Origin: Limosilactobacillus oris DSM 4864
GTDB taxonomy: Bacteria; Bacillota; Bacilli; Lactobacillales; Lactobacillaceae
Assembly: GCF_001434465.1 (NCBI RefSeq)
Contig: NZ_AZGE01000001.1
Coordinates: forward strand, 1 to 64,000
Direction: 5' to 3'
Length of the DNA stretch: 64,000 bases
The notes beneath the pieces were generated by a model, which had not been told where the DNA came from, searched no databases, and saw nothing but the letters and a program-made list of their open reading frames with translations. Shown here one piece after another: positions 25,250 to 34,950 of the stretch. How positions within the stretch are numbered: position 1 is the stretch's first letter; every line of letters begins with the position of its first letter. The position numbers and the translations under genes are program-made.

Positions 25250-28200
25250 ACGCACGGATATTCATAAAATTTTAGTGATTGGTTCTGGCCCGATTATCAT
25301 TGGACAGGCCGCAGAGTTTGATTATTCAGGAACTCAGGCGTGCCTGGCCTTGCGGGAAGAAGGTTATGAGACCGTCCTGGTGAACTCCAACCCGGCAACG
25401 ATCATGACCGACAATGAAATTGCCGATCACGTTTACATCGAACCGCTGACGGTCGAGTCCGTTTCCCGGATCATTCGCAAGGAGTACCCGGATGCCATCC
25501 TGCCGACCCTAGGTGGGCAGATTGGCTTAAACCTGGCGGTAGCCTTGTCAAAGACCGGCCTGTTGGATGAACTCGGCATCCAACTGCTGGGGACCAAGCT
25601 GGCCTCAATCGATGAGGCCGAAGACCGGGAAAAGTTTAAGGAACTGATGCAGCGTCTTGGCGAACCGGTTCCGGCTTCCCAAACGGTTGAAACGGTTGAC
25701 GAAGCGCTGGCGTTTGCTCACCAGATCGGTTACCCGGTCATTGTCCGGCCTGCCTTTACCATGGGTGGCACCGGTGGTGGAATGTGCCACAGTGATGAGG
25801 AATTGCGGACGATTTCGGCCAACGGGTTGGACTTATCGCCAGCAACCCAGTGTTTGATTGAAAAGTCAATCGCCGGTTACAAGGAAGTCGAGTTTGAAGT
25901 AATGCGGGACGCCGCTGACAACGCGATGGTAGTCTGCTGCATGGAAAACTTCGACCCGGTCGGCATCCACACCGGGGATTCGATTGTCTTTGCACCGAGC
26001 CAGACCCTCTCCGACCGTGATTACCAGATGCTGCGGGACTGTGCCCTCAAGCTGATTCGCGCCCTGAAGATTGAGGGGGGCTGTAACGTTCAACTGGCCC
26101 TTGACCCCAACAGCTACCACTACGACGTGATCGAAGTCAACCCCCGGGTCTCCCGGTCATCGGCCCTAGCCTCCAAGGCTACGGGCTACCCAATTGCTAA
26201 GATGGCGGCAAAGATTGCGGTTGGCCTGACGCTGGATGAAATCAAGAACCCGGTTACCGGCACGACCTACGCCGAATTTGAGCCGGCCCTCGACTACGTA
26301 GTCTGCAAGATTCCCCGCTGGCCGTTTGACAAGTTCACCCGGGCCGACCGCCGACTGGGCAGTCAAATGAAAGCGACCGGGGAGGTCATGGCAATTGGTC
26401 GGACCGCCGAGGAAGCCCTCCAAAAGGCCGTTCGCTCCTTGGAAATTGACGAAAAGGACCTGTACTCTGCGCCGGCCCATGCGGCGACCGATACCGCCTT
26501 GGAGGACAAGCTGGTTCATGCGGAGGATGATCGTCTCTTCTACATTGCCGAAGCCTTCCGCCGCGGTTACAGTATTGACGACGTGCACGAGCTGACTAAG
26601 ATTAACGACTACTTTCTTGATATCGTGGCCCACCTGGTTGAACTGGAGCAGGCAATCAAGGACCAGCCAAACGATGTCGCCACCCTGCGACAGGCCAAAA
26701 AGTACGGCTTTAGTGACCCAACAATTGCCCGGCTTTGGGAAACGACTCCGGCGGCAGTGCGGGACTTGCGCAAGGCTAACGGGATTGTGCCGGTCTACAA
26801 GATGGTTGATACCTGTGCCGCCGAGTTTGAGTCGGCAACCCCATACTTTTACAGTACCTACGACCGGGAAAACGAAAGCCAGCGGACGGATAAGAAGTCA
26901 GTCCTGGTCATCGGGTCTGGCCCGATTCGGATTGGACAGGGGGTCGAATTTGACTACGCCACCGTTCACTGTGTTAAGGCCTTGCAGGCACTGGGCTACG
27001 AAGCTATCGTCATGAATTCGAATCCCGAAACGGTCTCAACTGACTTTTCCATTTCGGATAAGCTCTACTTTGAACCACTGACACTTGAAGACGTTATGAA
27101 TGTGGTCGACCTTGAACAGCCGGAAGGGGTCATCGTTCAGTTCGGTGGTCAGACGGCAATCAACCTGGCGGCCAGCTTGGAGAAAAACGGTGTCCGGATC
27201 CTGGGGACCAGTGTCAAGGACCTTGACGCTGCTGAGGACCGGCGGATTTTCGATGAGATTATCAAGCAGCTTGACTTAAAGCAACCGGTTGGTCTGACCG
27301 CCACGACCCACCAGGGGGTTATCGACGCCGCTAAACAAATTGGCTATCCAGTGTTAGTTCGGCCGAGCTACGTCCTCGGGGGAAAGGCGATGGAAATCGT
27401 TTATAACGAAGATGAACTCCGCCAATACCTCAAGGAAAACGCCGACGTGGCGAGCGACCACCCGATCCTGATTGATGCCTACCTAGAAGGACGGGAGTGT
27501 GAAGTCGATGCCATCTGTGACGGTCAGGACGTGCTCCTGCCAGGAATTATGGAGCACATTGAACACGCGGGGGTTCACTCGGGAGACTCAATGGCGGTTT
27601 ACCCACCACAGAGTTTTGACGATGACATCAAGCAGCAGATTGTCGATGCCACCAAGAAGCTGGCGATTGCCCTCAAGTGCCGGGGAATTATGAATATCCA
27701 GTTCATCATTCACGACCATGAGGCCTATGTCTTGGAAGTCAACCCGCGGGCAAGCCGGACGGTGCCGTTCCTGAGCAAGATTACCGGAATTGAGATGGCC
27801 CAGGTAGCAACCCGGGTAATCCTTGGGGAAAGTTTGGCGGACCAGGGCTACCATGATGGCCTCTATCCAGAGAGCAAGACGATTCACGTCAAGGCACCGG
27901 TCTTCAGTTTCAACAAGCTGGATGACGTTGATGCCTACCTCGGCCCCGAGATGAAGTCGACGGGGGAGGTAATGGGCAGCGACCAGACCTTCGCAAAGGC
28001 ACTCTACAAGGCCTTTGCTGGGGCTAAGATGCAGCTGCCGGATAACGGGAGCGTCCTGCTGACAATTGAAGATAACGATAAGGAGACGATTTTGCCACTG
28101 GCGAAGCGCTTTGCCCTGATTGGTTACCGGCTTCTCGCAACGAAGGGGACCGCGGACTTCCTGAAGGAAAACGGCCTCCACGTCGAAACGGTCGGCAAGA

Positions 28201-28424
28201 TTGGCGAGGATGATGGGGATGTTAACATCATCAACAAGCTCAAGGATAACCGGGTCGACCTGGTTATCAACACGATGGGCCATGATTATGCGAAGAACTC
28301 GGACGGCTTTATCATCCGGCAGACGGCAATCGAACACAACATCCCGCTGCTGACAGCGTTAGATACGGTTGATGCCCTGCTACGGGCGCTTGAGAACCGT
28401 TCCTTCTCAACGACCGCCTTGTAA
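25242..28424 (+). CDS. carB: Carbamoyl-phosphate synthase large subunit (pyrimidine-linked)
   Basis: A 1060-residue synthase with the full set of domains. First ATP-grasp half: [14 protein letters not shown] and [27 protein letters not shown] helical oligomerisation linker comes next. Second ATP-grasp half: [17 protein letters not shown] and [21 protein letters not shown]-terminal MGS-like allosteric domain begins near residue 930. It overlaps carA by eight bases; ATG 25242 follows AAAGGAG. The operon ends here; pyrD, pyrF and pyrE are not in the window. Confidence 0.97.
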   Translation: MPKRTDIHKILVIGSGPIIIGQAAEFDYSGTQACLALREEGYETVLVNSNPATIMTDNEIADHVYIEPLTVESVSRIIRKEYPDAILPTLGGQIGLNLAVALSKTGLLDELGIQLLGTKLASIDEAEDREKFKELMQRLGEPVPASQTVETVDEALAFAHQIGYPVIVRPAFTMGGTGGGMCHSDEELRTISANGLDLSPATQCLIEKSIAGYKEVEFEVMRDAADNAMVVCCMENFDPVGIHTGDSIVFAPSQTLSDRDYQMLRDCALKLIRALKIEGGCNVQLALDPNSYHYDVIEVNPRVSRSSALASKATGYPIAKMAAKIAVGLTLDEIKNPVTGTTYAEFEPALDYVVCKIPRWPFDKFTRADRRLGSQMKATGEVMAIGRTAEEALQKAVRSLEIDEKDLYSAPAHAATDTALEDKLVHAEDDRLFYIAEAFRRGYSIDDVHELTKINDYFLDIVAHLVELEQAIKDQPNDVATLRQAKKYGFSDPTIARLWETTPAAVRDLRKANGIVPVYKMVDTCAAEFESATPYFYSTYDRENESQRTDKKSVLVIGSGPIRIGQGVEFDYATVHCVKALQALGYEAIVMNSNPETVSTDFSISDKLYFEPLTLEDVMNVVDLEQPEGVIVQFGGQTAINLAASLEKNGVRILGTSVKDLDAAEDRRIFDEIIKQLDLKQPVGLTATTHQGVIDAAKQIGYPVLVRPSYVLGGKAMEIVYNEDELRQYLKENADVASDHPILIDAYLEGRECEVDAICDGQDVLLPGIMEHIEHAGVHSGDSMAVYPPQSFDDDIKQQIVDATKKLAIALKCRGIMNIQFIIHDHEAYVLEVNPRASRTVPFLSKITGIEMAQVATRVILGESLADQGYHDGLYPESKTIHVKAPVFSFNKLDDVDAYLGPEMKSTGEVMGSDQTFAKALYKAFAGAKMQLPDNGSVLLTIEDNDKETILPLAKRFALIGYRLLATKGTADFLKENGLHVETVGKIGEDDGDVNIINKLKDNRVDLVINTMGHDYAKNSDGFIIRQTAIEHNIPLLTALDTVDALLRALENRSFSTTAL

Positions 28425-28489
28425 AAAAATGGACCGGGAATGGGAGCCTTAATAAAAAGCAAGCCTAGCTCGGTTACATGTCAAATGAC

Positions 28490-28534
28490 AAGGGCCTAAA
28501 CTCGACTTTTTTGGCTGAGTTTAGGCCCTTTTTT
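28490..28534 (+). terminator. pyr operon terminator
   Basis: AAGGGCCTAAACTC pairs with GAGTTTAGGCCCTT, followed by a T-run. Confidence 0.92.
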
Positions 28535-28586
28535 GTACCCTCTTTTTTAAATTATGTTATTTTTATAATGAAAGGAAGTGGACGGG

Positions 28587-28955
28587 ATGAAATTAGTGGT
28601 GACTGAACGGGCCAGTGACTGGCTCCAACAAAGGGGAATCGCCAGGGGCAGCCAGGTGGCTGTCTGGGCGGAGAAACAGGGTAATCAAGTGCGGATTAAT
28701 TACCAGGCTAAACAGCCTGATCAAGCAGTGGCCACTGTTAGTCAGGGTGGCGTGGACTTTTACGTCGAGTTTGCTGAGGAATGGTTTTTCTCTGGCAAGC
28801 AGGTGACGATCGACTATCGCGGTGACGACCGGCTAGCGTATGAAATTGCTGCTGAGCCAGTCCCGAACGTAGACACCACGAAGCAGCAACCAACGCCAGC
28901 TTCGGCTGATGCTAGCACCGCTGCCTCCCGTAAGTATGAAGAGTATTGGGAATAA
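28587..28955 (+). CDS. HesB/YneR-like protein (IscA-fold, cysteine-free)
   Basis: A 122-residue protein. The first 95 residues follow the HesB/YneR pattern (MKLVVTERASDWLQQRGI near the start, GVDFYVEFAEEWFFSGKQVTIDYRGDDRLAYEI). It lacks the cysteines used by true IscA carriers, so Fe-S delivery is unlikely by that route. The C-terminal tail is low complexity, rich in Thr, Ala and Pro. ATG 28587 is eight bases after AAAGGAAG. An AKR gene follows in 15 bases. Confidence 0.7.
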   Translation: MKLVVTERASDWLQQRGIARGSQVAVWAEKQGNQVRINYQAKQPDQAVATVSQGGVDFYVEFAEEWFFSGKQVTIDYRGDDRLAYEIAAEPVPNVDTTKQQPTPASADASTAASRKYEEYWE

Positions 28956-28970
28956 ATTGGAGGTCATAAA

Positions 28971-29789
28971 ATGGAAACAGTAGAATTAAACAATGGCATT
29001 TTCATGCCGATGGTGGGCTATGGGACTTACCAGACCGCCCCGACGGTAACGACTAAGAATGTTTTACGAGCATTGCGCACGGGCTACCGGCTGATCGACA
29101 CAGCTCAATACTATGGCAATGAGGCCGAAGTTGGTGAGGCGCTGACCGAGAGCGGCTTGCCACGGGACCAGGTCTTTGTGACGACGAAGGTGCAGACCAG
29201 CGGCTACGCGGCAACCAAGCAGGGCCTTGATGAATCCCTGCGCCGCTTCAACCATGACTACTTTGACCTGGTCATCATTCACTGGCCGACCGGGAACGAT
29301 GCCGAGACCTACCGGGCCCTTGAGGACGCCTACCGGGATGGTAAGGTGCGCGCCTTGGGATTGAGCAACTTCAATGCTGAGCAGGTACAGTCAATTATTG
29401 ACGGAGCCACGGTCATGCCGGCCCTCGACCAGATCGAGACCCACCTCAACTGGCAGCAAAAACGGATGCACGCCTATCTGACCAGTCGGGGAATGATCCA
29501 CGAATCGTACGCGCCACTGGGTGAGGGGCAGCGGGGCTTCTTGGATAACCCAACCCTAGTTAAGCTGGCCGACCGTTACCACAAGACGCCGGCCCAGGTT
29601 ACCCTGCGCTTCTTGGTTCAGGAGGGAATCGTTGTTATCCCGAAGACACTGAATCCCCAGCACATGGTTGATAACTTTAATATTGATGACTTTGCCATTG
29701 ATCCGGCAGATGTCCGGGTATTGGAAAGCCTTGATAGCCGGCAGTCAATTGACGGCTGGCCGGCCGCCATGCAGGAGGACCAATATTAG
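28971..29789 (+). CDS. Aldo/keto reductase
   Basis: A 272-residue NADPH-dependent TIM-barrel reductase of the 2,5-diketogluconate reductase-like group. The catalytic tetrad is visible: Asp and Tyr in LIDTAQYYGNEAEVGEAL, Lys in VFVTTKVQ and His in LVIIHWPTG. The cofactor region is VVIPKTLNPQHMVDN. It reduces aldehydes or ketones; the substrate is unknown. GGAGG precedes the ATG, and it is probably co-transcribed with the HesB-like gene. Confidence 0.92.
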   Translation: METVELNNGIFMPMVGYGTYQTAPTVTTKNVLRALRTGYRLIDTAQYYGNEAEVGEALTESGLPRDQVFVTTKVQTSGYAATKQGLDESLRRFNHDYFDLVIIHWPTGNDAETYRALEDAYRDGKVRALGLSNFNAEQVQSIIDGATVMPALDQIETHLNWQQKRMHAYLTSRGMIHESYAPLGEGQRGFLDNPTLVKLADRYHKTPAQVTLRFLVQEGIVVIPKTLNPQHMVDNFNIDDFAIDPADVRVLESLDSRQSIDGWPAAMQEDQY

Positions 29790-29855
29790 CTTTGGCTTTC
29801 GCCGGAAATCGGGTAGAATGGTAACAGAAGTTTCGACGAAGAGGAGCAGATACTT

Positions 29856-30989
29856 TTGCAAAAATATCAATTAATGGCAACTGCAGCAGCGGGAATTGAG
29901 GCCCTGGTCGGCAAGGAGCTCCGTCGACTGGGGTATGACACCCAGGTGGAGAATGGCCGGGTGCGCTACCAGGGTGACATGAAGGATATCCTGACTACGA
30001 ACCTCTGGCTGCGGACAGCTGACCGGGTCAAAATTATTGTGGGTGAGTTTACGGCCCGCACCTTCGATGAGCTGTTTGAACAGACTAAGGCGTTACCCTG
30101 GGAAAGTTTCCTGCCGGTAGACGCTGAATTTCCGGTGGAAGGACGGAGTCACCACTCTCAGCTGCATAACGTGCCGAGTGTTCAAGCCATCGTCAAAAAG
30201 GCGATTGTCCAGCGGCTAAGCGAAGTTTACCACCGGCGGACCCGCCTGCCGGAAACCGGTGCCCTGTACCCGCTGGAAGTAGCGATTAACAAGGACCAGG
30301 TCATGCTGACTCTGGATACTACGGGGGATAGCCTGTTTAAACGGGGCTACCGGCGGAATAAGGGGGGCGCGCCATTAAAGGAAAACATGGCTGCAGCCCT
30401 GGTGCTTTTGGCCCACTGGTTTACCGATAACCCGTTTGTCGATCCTGTTTGTGGTTCGGGGACGATCCCGATAGAGGCGGCCTTGATTGGCCACAACATT
30501 GCTCCGGGAATTAACCGAAGCTTTGCCTGTGAGCAGTGGACAAACTTGACGCCGGCGGGACTTAGTGACGAGGTCCGCGATGAGGCTGATGCTCAGGCTG
30601 ATTACGACGTTGAACTGGATATCCACGGATACGATATTGACCAGAACATGATTGACATCGCCCAGGAAAACTGCCGGGCCGCTGGCTTGACCCATGACAT
30701 TACTTTCAAGCAACTGGCGGTCAAGGACTGGCATACCGATAAGATTAACGGGGTGATCGTTGCCAACCCGCCGTACGGGGAGCGGCTTTCCGATCACGAG
30801 GCAGTCCACGAGCTGTACCGGCAGATGGGGGACATCTACCGGCCAATGCCGACCTGGAGCAAGTACATCCTGACCGCCGACCTGGAGTTTGAAAAGTACT
30901 ATGGTGCGCCGGCTACCAAGCGGCGGAAGTTATACAATGGTGCCCTGCGGACTGATCTTTTCCAATACTGGGGCAAAAAGAAACGTTAA
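29856..30989 (+). CDS. THUMP-domain rRNA guanine-N2 methyltransferase (YpsC/RlmL-like)
   Basis: A 377-residue RNA methyltransferase. An N-terminal ferredoxin-like and THUMP region (MATAAAGIEALVGKELRRLGYDTQVENGRVRYQG) is followed by a UPF0020-type SAM domain: DPVCGSGTIPIEAALIG as the SAM loop and VANPPYGERL as the catalytic NPPY motif. The start is TTG at 29856 after GAGGAGCAG. In Bacillus ypsC directly follows gpsB and rnpB. Here the pyr operon and two more genes lie between, suggesting an insertion or rearrangement. Confidence 0.9.
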   Translation: MQKYQLMATAAAGIEALVGKELRRLGYDTQVENGRVRYQGDMKDILTTNLWLRTADRVKIIVGEFTARTFDELFEQTKALPWESFLPVDAEFPVEGRSHHSQLHNVPSVQAIVKKAIVQRLSEVYHRRTRLPETGALYPLEVAINKDQVMLTLDTTGDSLFKRGYRRNKGGAPLKENMAAALVLLAHWFTDNPFVDPVCGSGTIPIEAALIGHNIAPGINRSFACEQWTNLTPAGLSDEVRDEADAQADYDVELDIHGYDIDQNMIDIAQENCRAAGLTHDITFKQLAVKDWHTDKINGVIVANPPYGERLSDHEAVHELYRQMGDIYRPMPTWSKYILTADLEFEKYYGAPATKRRKLYNGALRTDLFQYWGKKKR

Positions 30990-30997
30990 TATAGCAA

Positions 30998-31037
30998 AGG
31001 GGCTTCAGTGCTCGGCAAAACCGAACTCTGAAGCCCT
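30998..31037 (+). terminator. Hairpin after the methyltransferase (repeat R2a family)
   Basis: GGGCTTCAG and TCGG pair with CCGA and CTGAAGCCC around CAAAA, then CTCTTT. The same sequence motif occurs at 16338-16376. Confidence 0.75.
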
Positions 31038-31145
31038 CTTTGTGCTTTCTAAAGACTAGCTGCGCGTCGACAGGGACGTGAAGGATATAAGGGTGAAACG
31101 GCAAGGACCCGCACCGGCTGTGAAGGGCAGATGGGGGCACTTAGC

Positions 31146-31514
31146 TTACTTTGCTGAATTATCGGCAGCGTTTTTTTGCTGGTCCTTGTTCAAGTTGGCA
31201 TTGGCGGACTTGAGGGCGGCGTTTTCTTTCAACAGTTCTTGAACTTGTTTTTCCAGCTTAGCAACTTTCTGCGGATCGGCTTTGCTGGCCCGGAGTGTTT
31301 TGAGTTCCTTCCCCTGTTTCAGGTGGTTAGAGAACGAGAAGAGGTAGATAATCAGTGCCCCTATTAGGAAGCAACCGAGGATCAGCAGAATCAACGGGCT
31401 CTGGAAGCGGGTGAAGAGCAGGTTGACCTCAACGGGCGCCGTATTAGCAACGGCAAGGATAGCGATAATGATTAATAGGATAATTGAGATAATCGTCGTA
31501 GATTGTTTTTTCAT
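31146..31514 (-). CDS. LapA-family (DUF1049) membrane protein
   Basis: A 122-residue protein with two membrane helices (about residues 7-24 and 40-61) joined by NTAPVEVNLLFTRFQSPL, the typical LapA/DUF1049 signature. A cytosolic coiled coil follows (KVAKLEKQVQELLKENAALKS), ending in an Asn/Lys-rich tail. In enterobacteria LapA works with LapB in envelope assembly; the role in Gram-positives is unknown. AGGAGGAA precedes the ATG. It stands alone. Confidence 0.82.
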   Translation of the reverse strand: MKKQSTTIISIILLIIIAILAVANTAPVEVNLLFTRFQSPLILLILGCFLIGALIIYLFSFSNHLKQGKELKTLRASKADPQKVAKLEKQVQELLKENAALKSANANLNKDQQKNAADNSAK

Positions 31515-31608
31515 TTAAAATTCCTCCTTATTACGTATATCTATTATAGGAGCATCGCCAAGGAACTACTAGGGACACCAGCACAGCTTTTTGTTATACT
31601 GGAGGAGT

Positions 31609-31998
31609 TCATTCTACTGATTGCAGAGCCTGGTTTGCTAAGTGATGGGCACCCTGATTTTGGGCGTCCGGAATCCACTGGGTCACCACGGTGGGAAAGC
31701 GGTTGAGCAGGGCATTCAGCCGGTCCAGCTCAGCTTGGTAATGTTTTGTATAATTTTTACCGATGGCGTCACTCAGCAGGCGGCTGTCAGTGTAAAATAG
31801 GATTGTTTGCGCGGTAGGAAAGTGCTGGAGGAGGTAGTGGAAGCCAAATTCGGCTGCCGCGAATTCTCCCTGGTGGTTGTCACAGTTGGCAACCGTTGAC
31901 GTTAGCTGAAATTGCTGGTGGTCGGCGAGCACTAGGGCCCCCAGACCCGTCGGCCCCGGATTGCCTTTGGTTGCCGCGTCAGTATATAGTTTGATCAT
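31609..31998 (-). CDS. RNase HI-like protein with an altered fourth active-site residue
   Basis: A 129-residue RNase H fold. The first acidic residue is in LYTDAATKGNPGPTGLGA, the second in NHQGEFAAAEF and the third in LFYTDSRLLSDAI. The fourth conserved Asp, in the usual ADELA-like motif, appears as His (NQGAHHLANQAL). Activity against RNA-DNA hybrids is therefore uncertain. It is divergent from the EbsA-like gene by 38 bases and begins with GAGGTG before the ATG. Confidence 0.85.
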   Translation of the reverse strand: MIKLYTDAATKGNPGPTGLGALVLADHQQFQLTSTVANCDNHQGEFAAAEFGFHYLLQHFPTAQTILFYTDSRLLSDAIGKNYTKHYQAELDRLNALLNRFPTVVTQWIPDAQNQGAHHLANQALQSVE

Positions 31999-32036
31999 TC
32001 AAAATCACCTCAGATTGAAAGGAACTTGATTACATA

Positions 32037-32432
32037 ATGGAAGAAGAAACCCGCTATTTCTATCAGCCTGATTTGACCGGAGCCATTATCAGCTGGTCAT
32101 GGACCTTCTTGATTTTCGTCGCCGGTCTGGTGATCTGGTTGGAAATTACTCACTTTCAGTGGCTGACGGCCATCCTGTTTGCCCTCTTTGCAATTTTAAC
32201 CTTCTTGGAAATCAAACGGCGCACCGTCTTGGTCACCCCGACCAAGCTGACTTTTAGCCGGCTCTTACAACGGGACTACCTGGTAATTCCCCTGGCTGAT
32301 ATTCGCCAACCCCATTTTACTAAACATACCGTCACAATGACAGTTAATGGGGAGGTCTTGAATTTTACCTTCAGTAATAAAGCGGTGCGCCGCTTGCAGG
32401 CACTTATCAAACAACAGGAAAGGGAGAATTAG
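32037..32432 (+). CDS. EbsA-like membrane protein
   Basis: A 131-residue protein with two membrane helices (about residues 15-35 and 40-58) and a cytosolic PH-like C-terminal part (VTPTKLTFSRLLQRDYLVIPLADIRQPHF). Its layout and place between an RNase HI gene and lspA fit the EbsA family of lactic acid bacteria. The function is unknown. GAAAGGA precedes the ATG, and lspA starts two bases after its stop. Confidence 0.7.
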   Translation: MEEETRYFYQPDLTGAIISWSWTFLIFVAGLVIWLEITHFQWLTAILFALFAILTFLEIKRRTVLVTPTKLTFSRLLQRDYLVIPLADIRQPHFTKHTVTMTVNGEVLNFTFSNKAVRRLQALIKQQEREN

Positions 32433-32434
32433 TC

Positions 32435-32881
32435 GTGCCAGTACTCGGAGCTTTGCTGCTAACGGTTATCCTGATAGTTGCTGACCAGCTGGTTAAGCAC
32501 TGGGTGGTTGCTCACATTGCCCTGGGTGCCAGTCAGCCATTTCTTGGTAACCTTGTTGCGTTAACCAACCTGCATAATGATGGGGCTGCCTGGAGCATTT
32601 TGGCAGGGCAGCAGTGGCTTTTTACGGTCATCACCGTGGTTGCACTATTGGCAGAACTATTCTTTGCCTGGCGGTGGCGCCGGCAGCCACGCTTACTGGC
32701 GCCCCTGTGTCTGATTATTGCCGGAACGATCGGCAACTTCATCGACCGCCTGCAAAATGGCTACGTGGTCGATATGTTTGAGCTGCTATTTATTAACTTC
32801 CCGGTCTTTAACCTTGCTGACTGCTGTTTGACGGTCGGGGTTCTCTGGTTATTGGTAATCGTCGTGCGGGAGGAAGATTAG
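32435..32881 (+). CDS. lspA: Lipoprotein signal peptidase (signal peptidase II)
   Basis: A 148-residue four-helix membrane aspartyl protease that removes signal peptides from prolipoproteins. Conserved segments are DQLVKHWV, LTNLHNDGAAWSIL, GTIGNFIDRLQNGYVVD (first catalytic Asp) and FPVFNLADCCLTVG (second catalytic Asp). The start is GTG at 32435 after AAAGGGAG. The next gene, rluD, starts directly at the stop codon, a conserved lspA-rluD pair. Confidence 0.96.
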   Translation: MPVLGALLLTVILIVADQLVKHWVVAHIALGASQPFLGNLVALTNLHNDGAAWSILAGQQWLFTVITVVALLAELFFAWRWRRQPRLLAPLCLIIAGTIGNFIDRLQNGYVVDMFELLFINFPVFNLADCCLTVGVLWLLVIVVREED

Positions 32882-33796
32882 ATGGCAGATACACTCAAAC
32901 TAACAGTAGATGATACGCTGACGAGGCGGATTGATAAGGTCCTCGCTCACCAGTTTAATCAATTTTCCCGTTCCCACCTGCAAAAGTGGATTGTGGACGG
33001 AAACGTCCGCGTTAATGGTCAACCGGTCAAGCCTAAGTATAAACTGGCGGTCGGGGACCAGGTCGTAATTGAACCCGAGGCACCCCAGAAAGTTGACCTG
33101 ACACCGGAAAAGATACCCCTTGACATTGTGTATGAAGATGATGATGTCATCGTCGTGAATAAGCCCCAGGGGATGGTCGTCCATCCGGCCCCCGGGCACC
33201 CGGATCATACCCTGGTTAATGCCTTGCTATATCATAGCCCGCTTTCAACTATTAATGGTGAATTTCGTCCCGGAATCGTTCACCGGATCGATAAGGATAC
33301 CTCGGGCCTGCTGATGGTTGCCAAAAATGACTTGGCTCACCGCTCGCTAGCGGCTCAGCTGAAGGCTAAAACCAACCAGCGGGAATATGTGGCCCTGGTC
33401 CACGGGGTCATTAAGCAGGATGCGGGGACAATCGACGCCCCCATCGGTCGCTCAAAAAAGGACCGCAAGAAACAGGCGGTTGTGAGTGACGGGCGACACG
33501 CAGTCACCCATTTCAAGGTTCTTCGCCGCTTCCGTCACTACACCCTGGTTTCCTGCCGTCTTGAAACTGGCCGAACCCACCAAATCCGGGTTCATATGAA
33601 GTCAATCGGACACCCGCTGGCCGGTGACCCCCTGTACGGACCACGGAAGACCTTGCCTGGCCGGGGACAGTACCTGCACGCACGGCTCCTCGGGTTTAAA
33701 CACCCACGAACCGGGAAAGATCTGGTCTTTACGGCACCGTTGCCGGAATATTTCCAGCAGATGCTAGACAAGCTGAAAAAAACGGATTCTAATTAA
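32882..33796 (+). CDS. RluA/RluD-family 23S rRNA pseudouridine synthase
   Basis: A 304-residue enzyme with an N-terminal S4 domain (RIDKVLAHQFNQFSRSHLQK) and the RluA catalytic domain: HRIDKDTSGLLMVAK with the catalytic Asp, then CRLETGRTHQIRVHM and GDPLYGP. It isomerises uridines in 23S rRNA. It is translated directly after lspA. In many lactobacilli the pyr operon follows at this point; here it is the defective carA/carB-like pair. Confidence 0.94.
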   Translation: MADTLKLTVDDTLTRRIDKVLAHQFNQFSRSHLQKWIVDGNVRVNGQPVKPKYKLAVGDQVVIEPEAPQKVDLTPEKIPLDIVYEDDDVIVVNKPQGMVVHPAPGHPDHTLVNALLYHSPLSTINGEFRPGIVHRIDKDTSGLLMVAKNDLAHRSLAAQLKAKTNQREYVALVHGVIKQDAGTIDAPIGRSKKDRKKQAVVSDGRHAVTHFKVLRRFRHYTLVSCRLETGRTHQIRVHMKSIGHPLAGDPLYGPRKTLPGRGQYLHARLLGFKHPRTGKDLVFTAPLPEYFQQMLDKLKKTDSN

Positions 33797-33821
33797 CAGT
33801 CGGCGAAAATTCGTTTATAAT
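33793..33821 (+). promoter_or_regulatory. Strong promoter of the CarA/CarB-like pair
   Basis: TTAACA at 33793-33798 and a perfect TATAAT at 33816-33821 are exactly 17 bases apart. The leader to the ATG is only about 40 bases. It holds no PyrR hexaloop hairpin and no terminator, unlike the true pyr operon. Confidence 0.7.
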
Positions 33822-33867
33822 AATATGAGTGAATTAATGAGCAAGCAATGACAGGGAGGGACATTCA

Positions 33868-34950
33868 ATGGCAGCACGTTACCTGATTTTTGAAGATGGC
33901 ACGGTTTTTGCCGGCGAAGGCTTTGGGGCTCCAGCGGTCACGTTTGGCGAGGTAGTTTTTAACACCAGCATGACCGGTTACCAGGAAATTATTACTAACC
34001 AGATTTACAATAACCAGCTGCTGGTGTTTACCCAGCCGAATATTGGCAGTACCGGGATTCAACGGAATATTTATGAAACAATTGTGCCAACGATTAAGGG
34101 GGTCGTTGTCCGCTCCCTTTCCAATGTGGCTACTAATAACGTGCGCCGTCTGACCCTGGATCAGTATCTGAAGCAGATGAATATCCCGGGAATCACCAAT
34201 ATTGATACCCGGGCAATCGTCCATAAGCTCCGGGCGGCGGGCAAACCGCTCAAGGGGAGCATTGTCCCCGTGCCAGATGATCACGCCTTTGACCAGCTGC
34301 ACGCGACCGTGCTCACCAGTCAGCAGGTCGCCCAGGTAGCAACGCCCAAGCCCTACCCAAATCCGGGAGTGGGGAAGAGCGTCGTCGTGGTCGACTTTGG
34401 ACTCAAGAACGGTGTCCTGCGCCAACTGAGCCGTCGCAAGTGTAACGTTACCGTATTACCGTACACGGCGACGACCGACGAAATTCTTCGCTTAGATCCA
34501 GACGGGGTCGTCCTGTCAACCGGGCCGGGGGACCCGAACCGCCTTAATAGTTCCATCCTGCAAACGATTCGGGAAGTTGAGGAACGGGTGCCGCTATTTG
34601 CTATTGGTCTGGGGCACGAACTGTTTGCAATGGCGAACGGTGCGCAGGTTAACCGTCAGCCGGTCGAGCATCATGGGATGAACCACCCGCTCCGGGAAGT
34701 GATCACTGACCACATCGTTTACGCGACCCAGGGCGGGGGCTTCCAGGTTGATCCGACGACCGTTGACCGGACCAAGCTCTTCGTCACTTATATCGATATG
34801 TTGGACAATAGCATTCAGGGCTTGCGGCACCGGGAATATCCGGCCTTTTCCGTCCAGTTCTTCCCAGATGGGGCACCGGGTCCTGATGAGACCAACGCAC
34901 TGTTTGACGAATTTATTGACGTAATGAACCGAAAGGAGGCCCAGCGCTGA
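33868..34950 (+). CDS. CarA-like protein lacking the glutaminase Cys and His (pseudo-glutaminase)
   Basis: A 360-residue full-length homologue of the carbamoyl-phosphate synthase small subunit. The N-terminal domain is well kept (VVFNTSMTGYQEIITNQIYNNQ). The amidotransferase nucleophile motif reads FAIGLGHELFAMANG, with Gly247 instead of Cys. The catalytic His motif reads SVQFFPDGAPGP, with Phe332 instead of His. Both essential residues are gone while the fold motifs and frame remain, so it cannot hydrolyse glutamine in the usual way. It has its own promoter, and GGGAGGGA precedes the ATG. It overlaps the next gene by one base. It may be a regulatory or structural pseudoenzyme. Confidence 0.92.
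   Translation: MAARYLIFEDGTVFAGEGFGAPAVTFGEVVFNTSMTGYQEIITNQIYNNQLLVFTQPNIGSTGIQRNIYETIVPTIKGVVVRSLSNVATNNVRRLTLDQYLKQMNIPGITNIDTRAIVHKLRAAGKPLKGSIVPVPDDHAFDQLHATVLTSQQVAQVATPKPYPNPGVGKSVVVVDFGLKNGVLRQLSRRKCNVTVLPYTATTDEILRLDPDGVVLSTGPGDPNRLNSSILQTIREVEERVPLFAIGLGHELFAMANGAQVNRQPVEHHGMNHPLREVITDHIVYATQGGGFQVDPTTVDRTKLFVTYIDMLDNSIQGLRHREYPAFSVQFFPDGAPGPDETNALFDEFIDVMNRKEAQR

Noticed and set aside
33822-33867. ArgR box before the CarA-like gene
   Set aside because: Only a loose match to TGAATTAATGAGCA; too weak to call.
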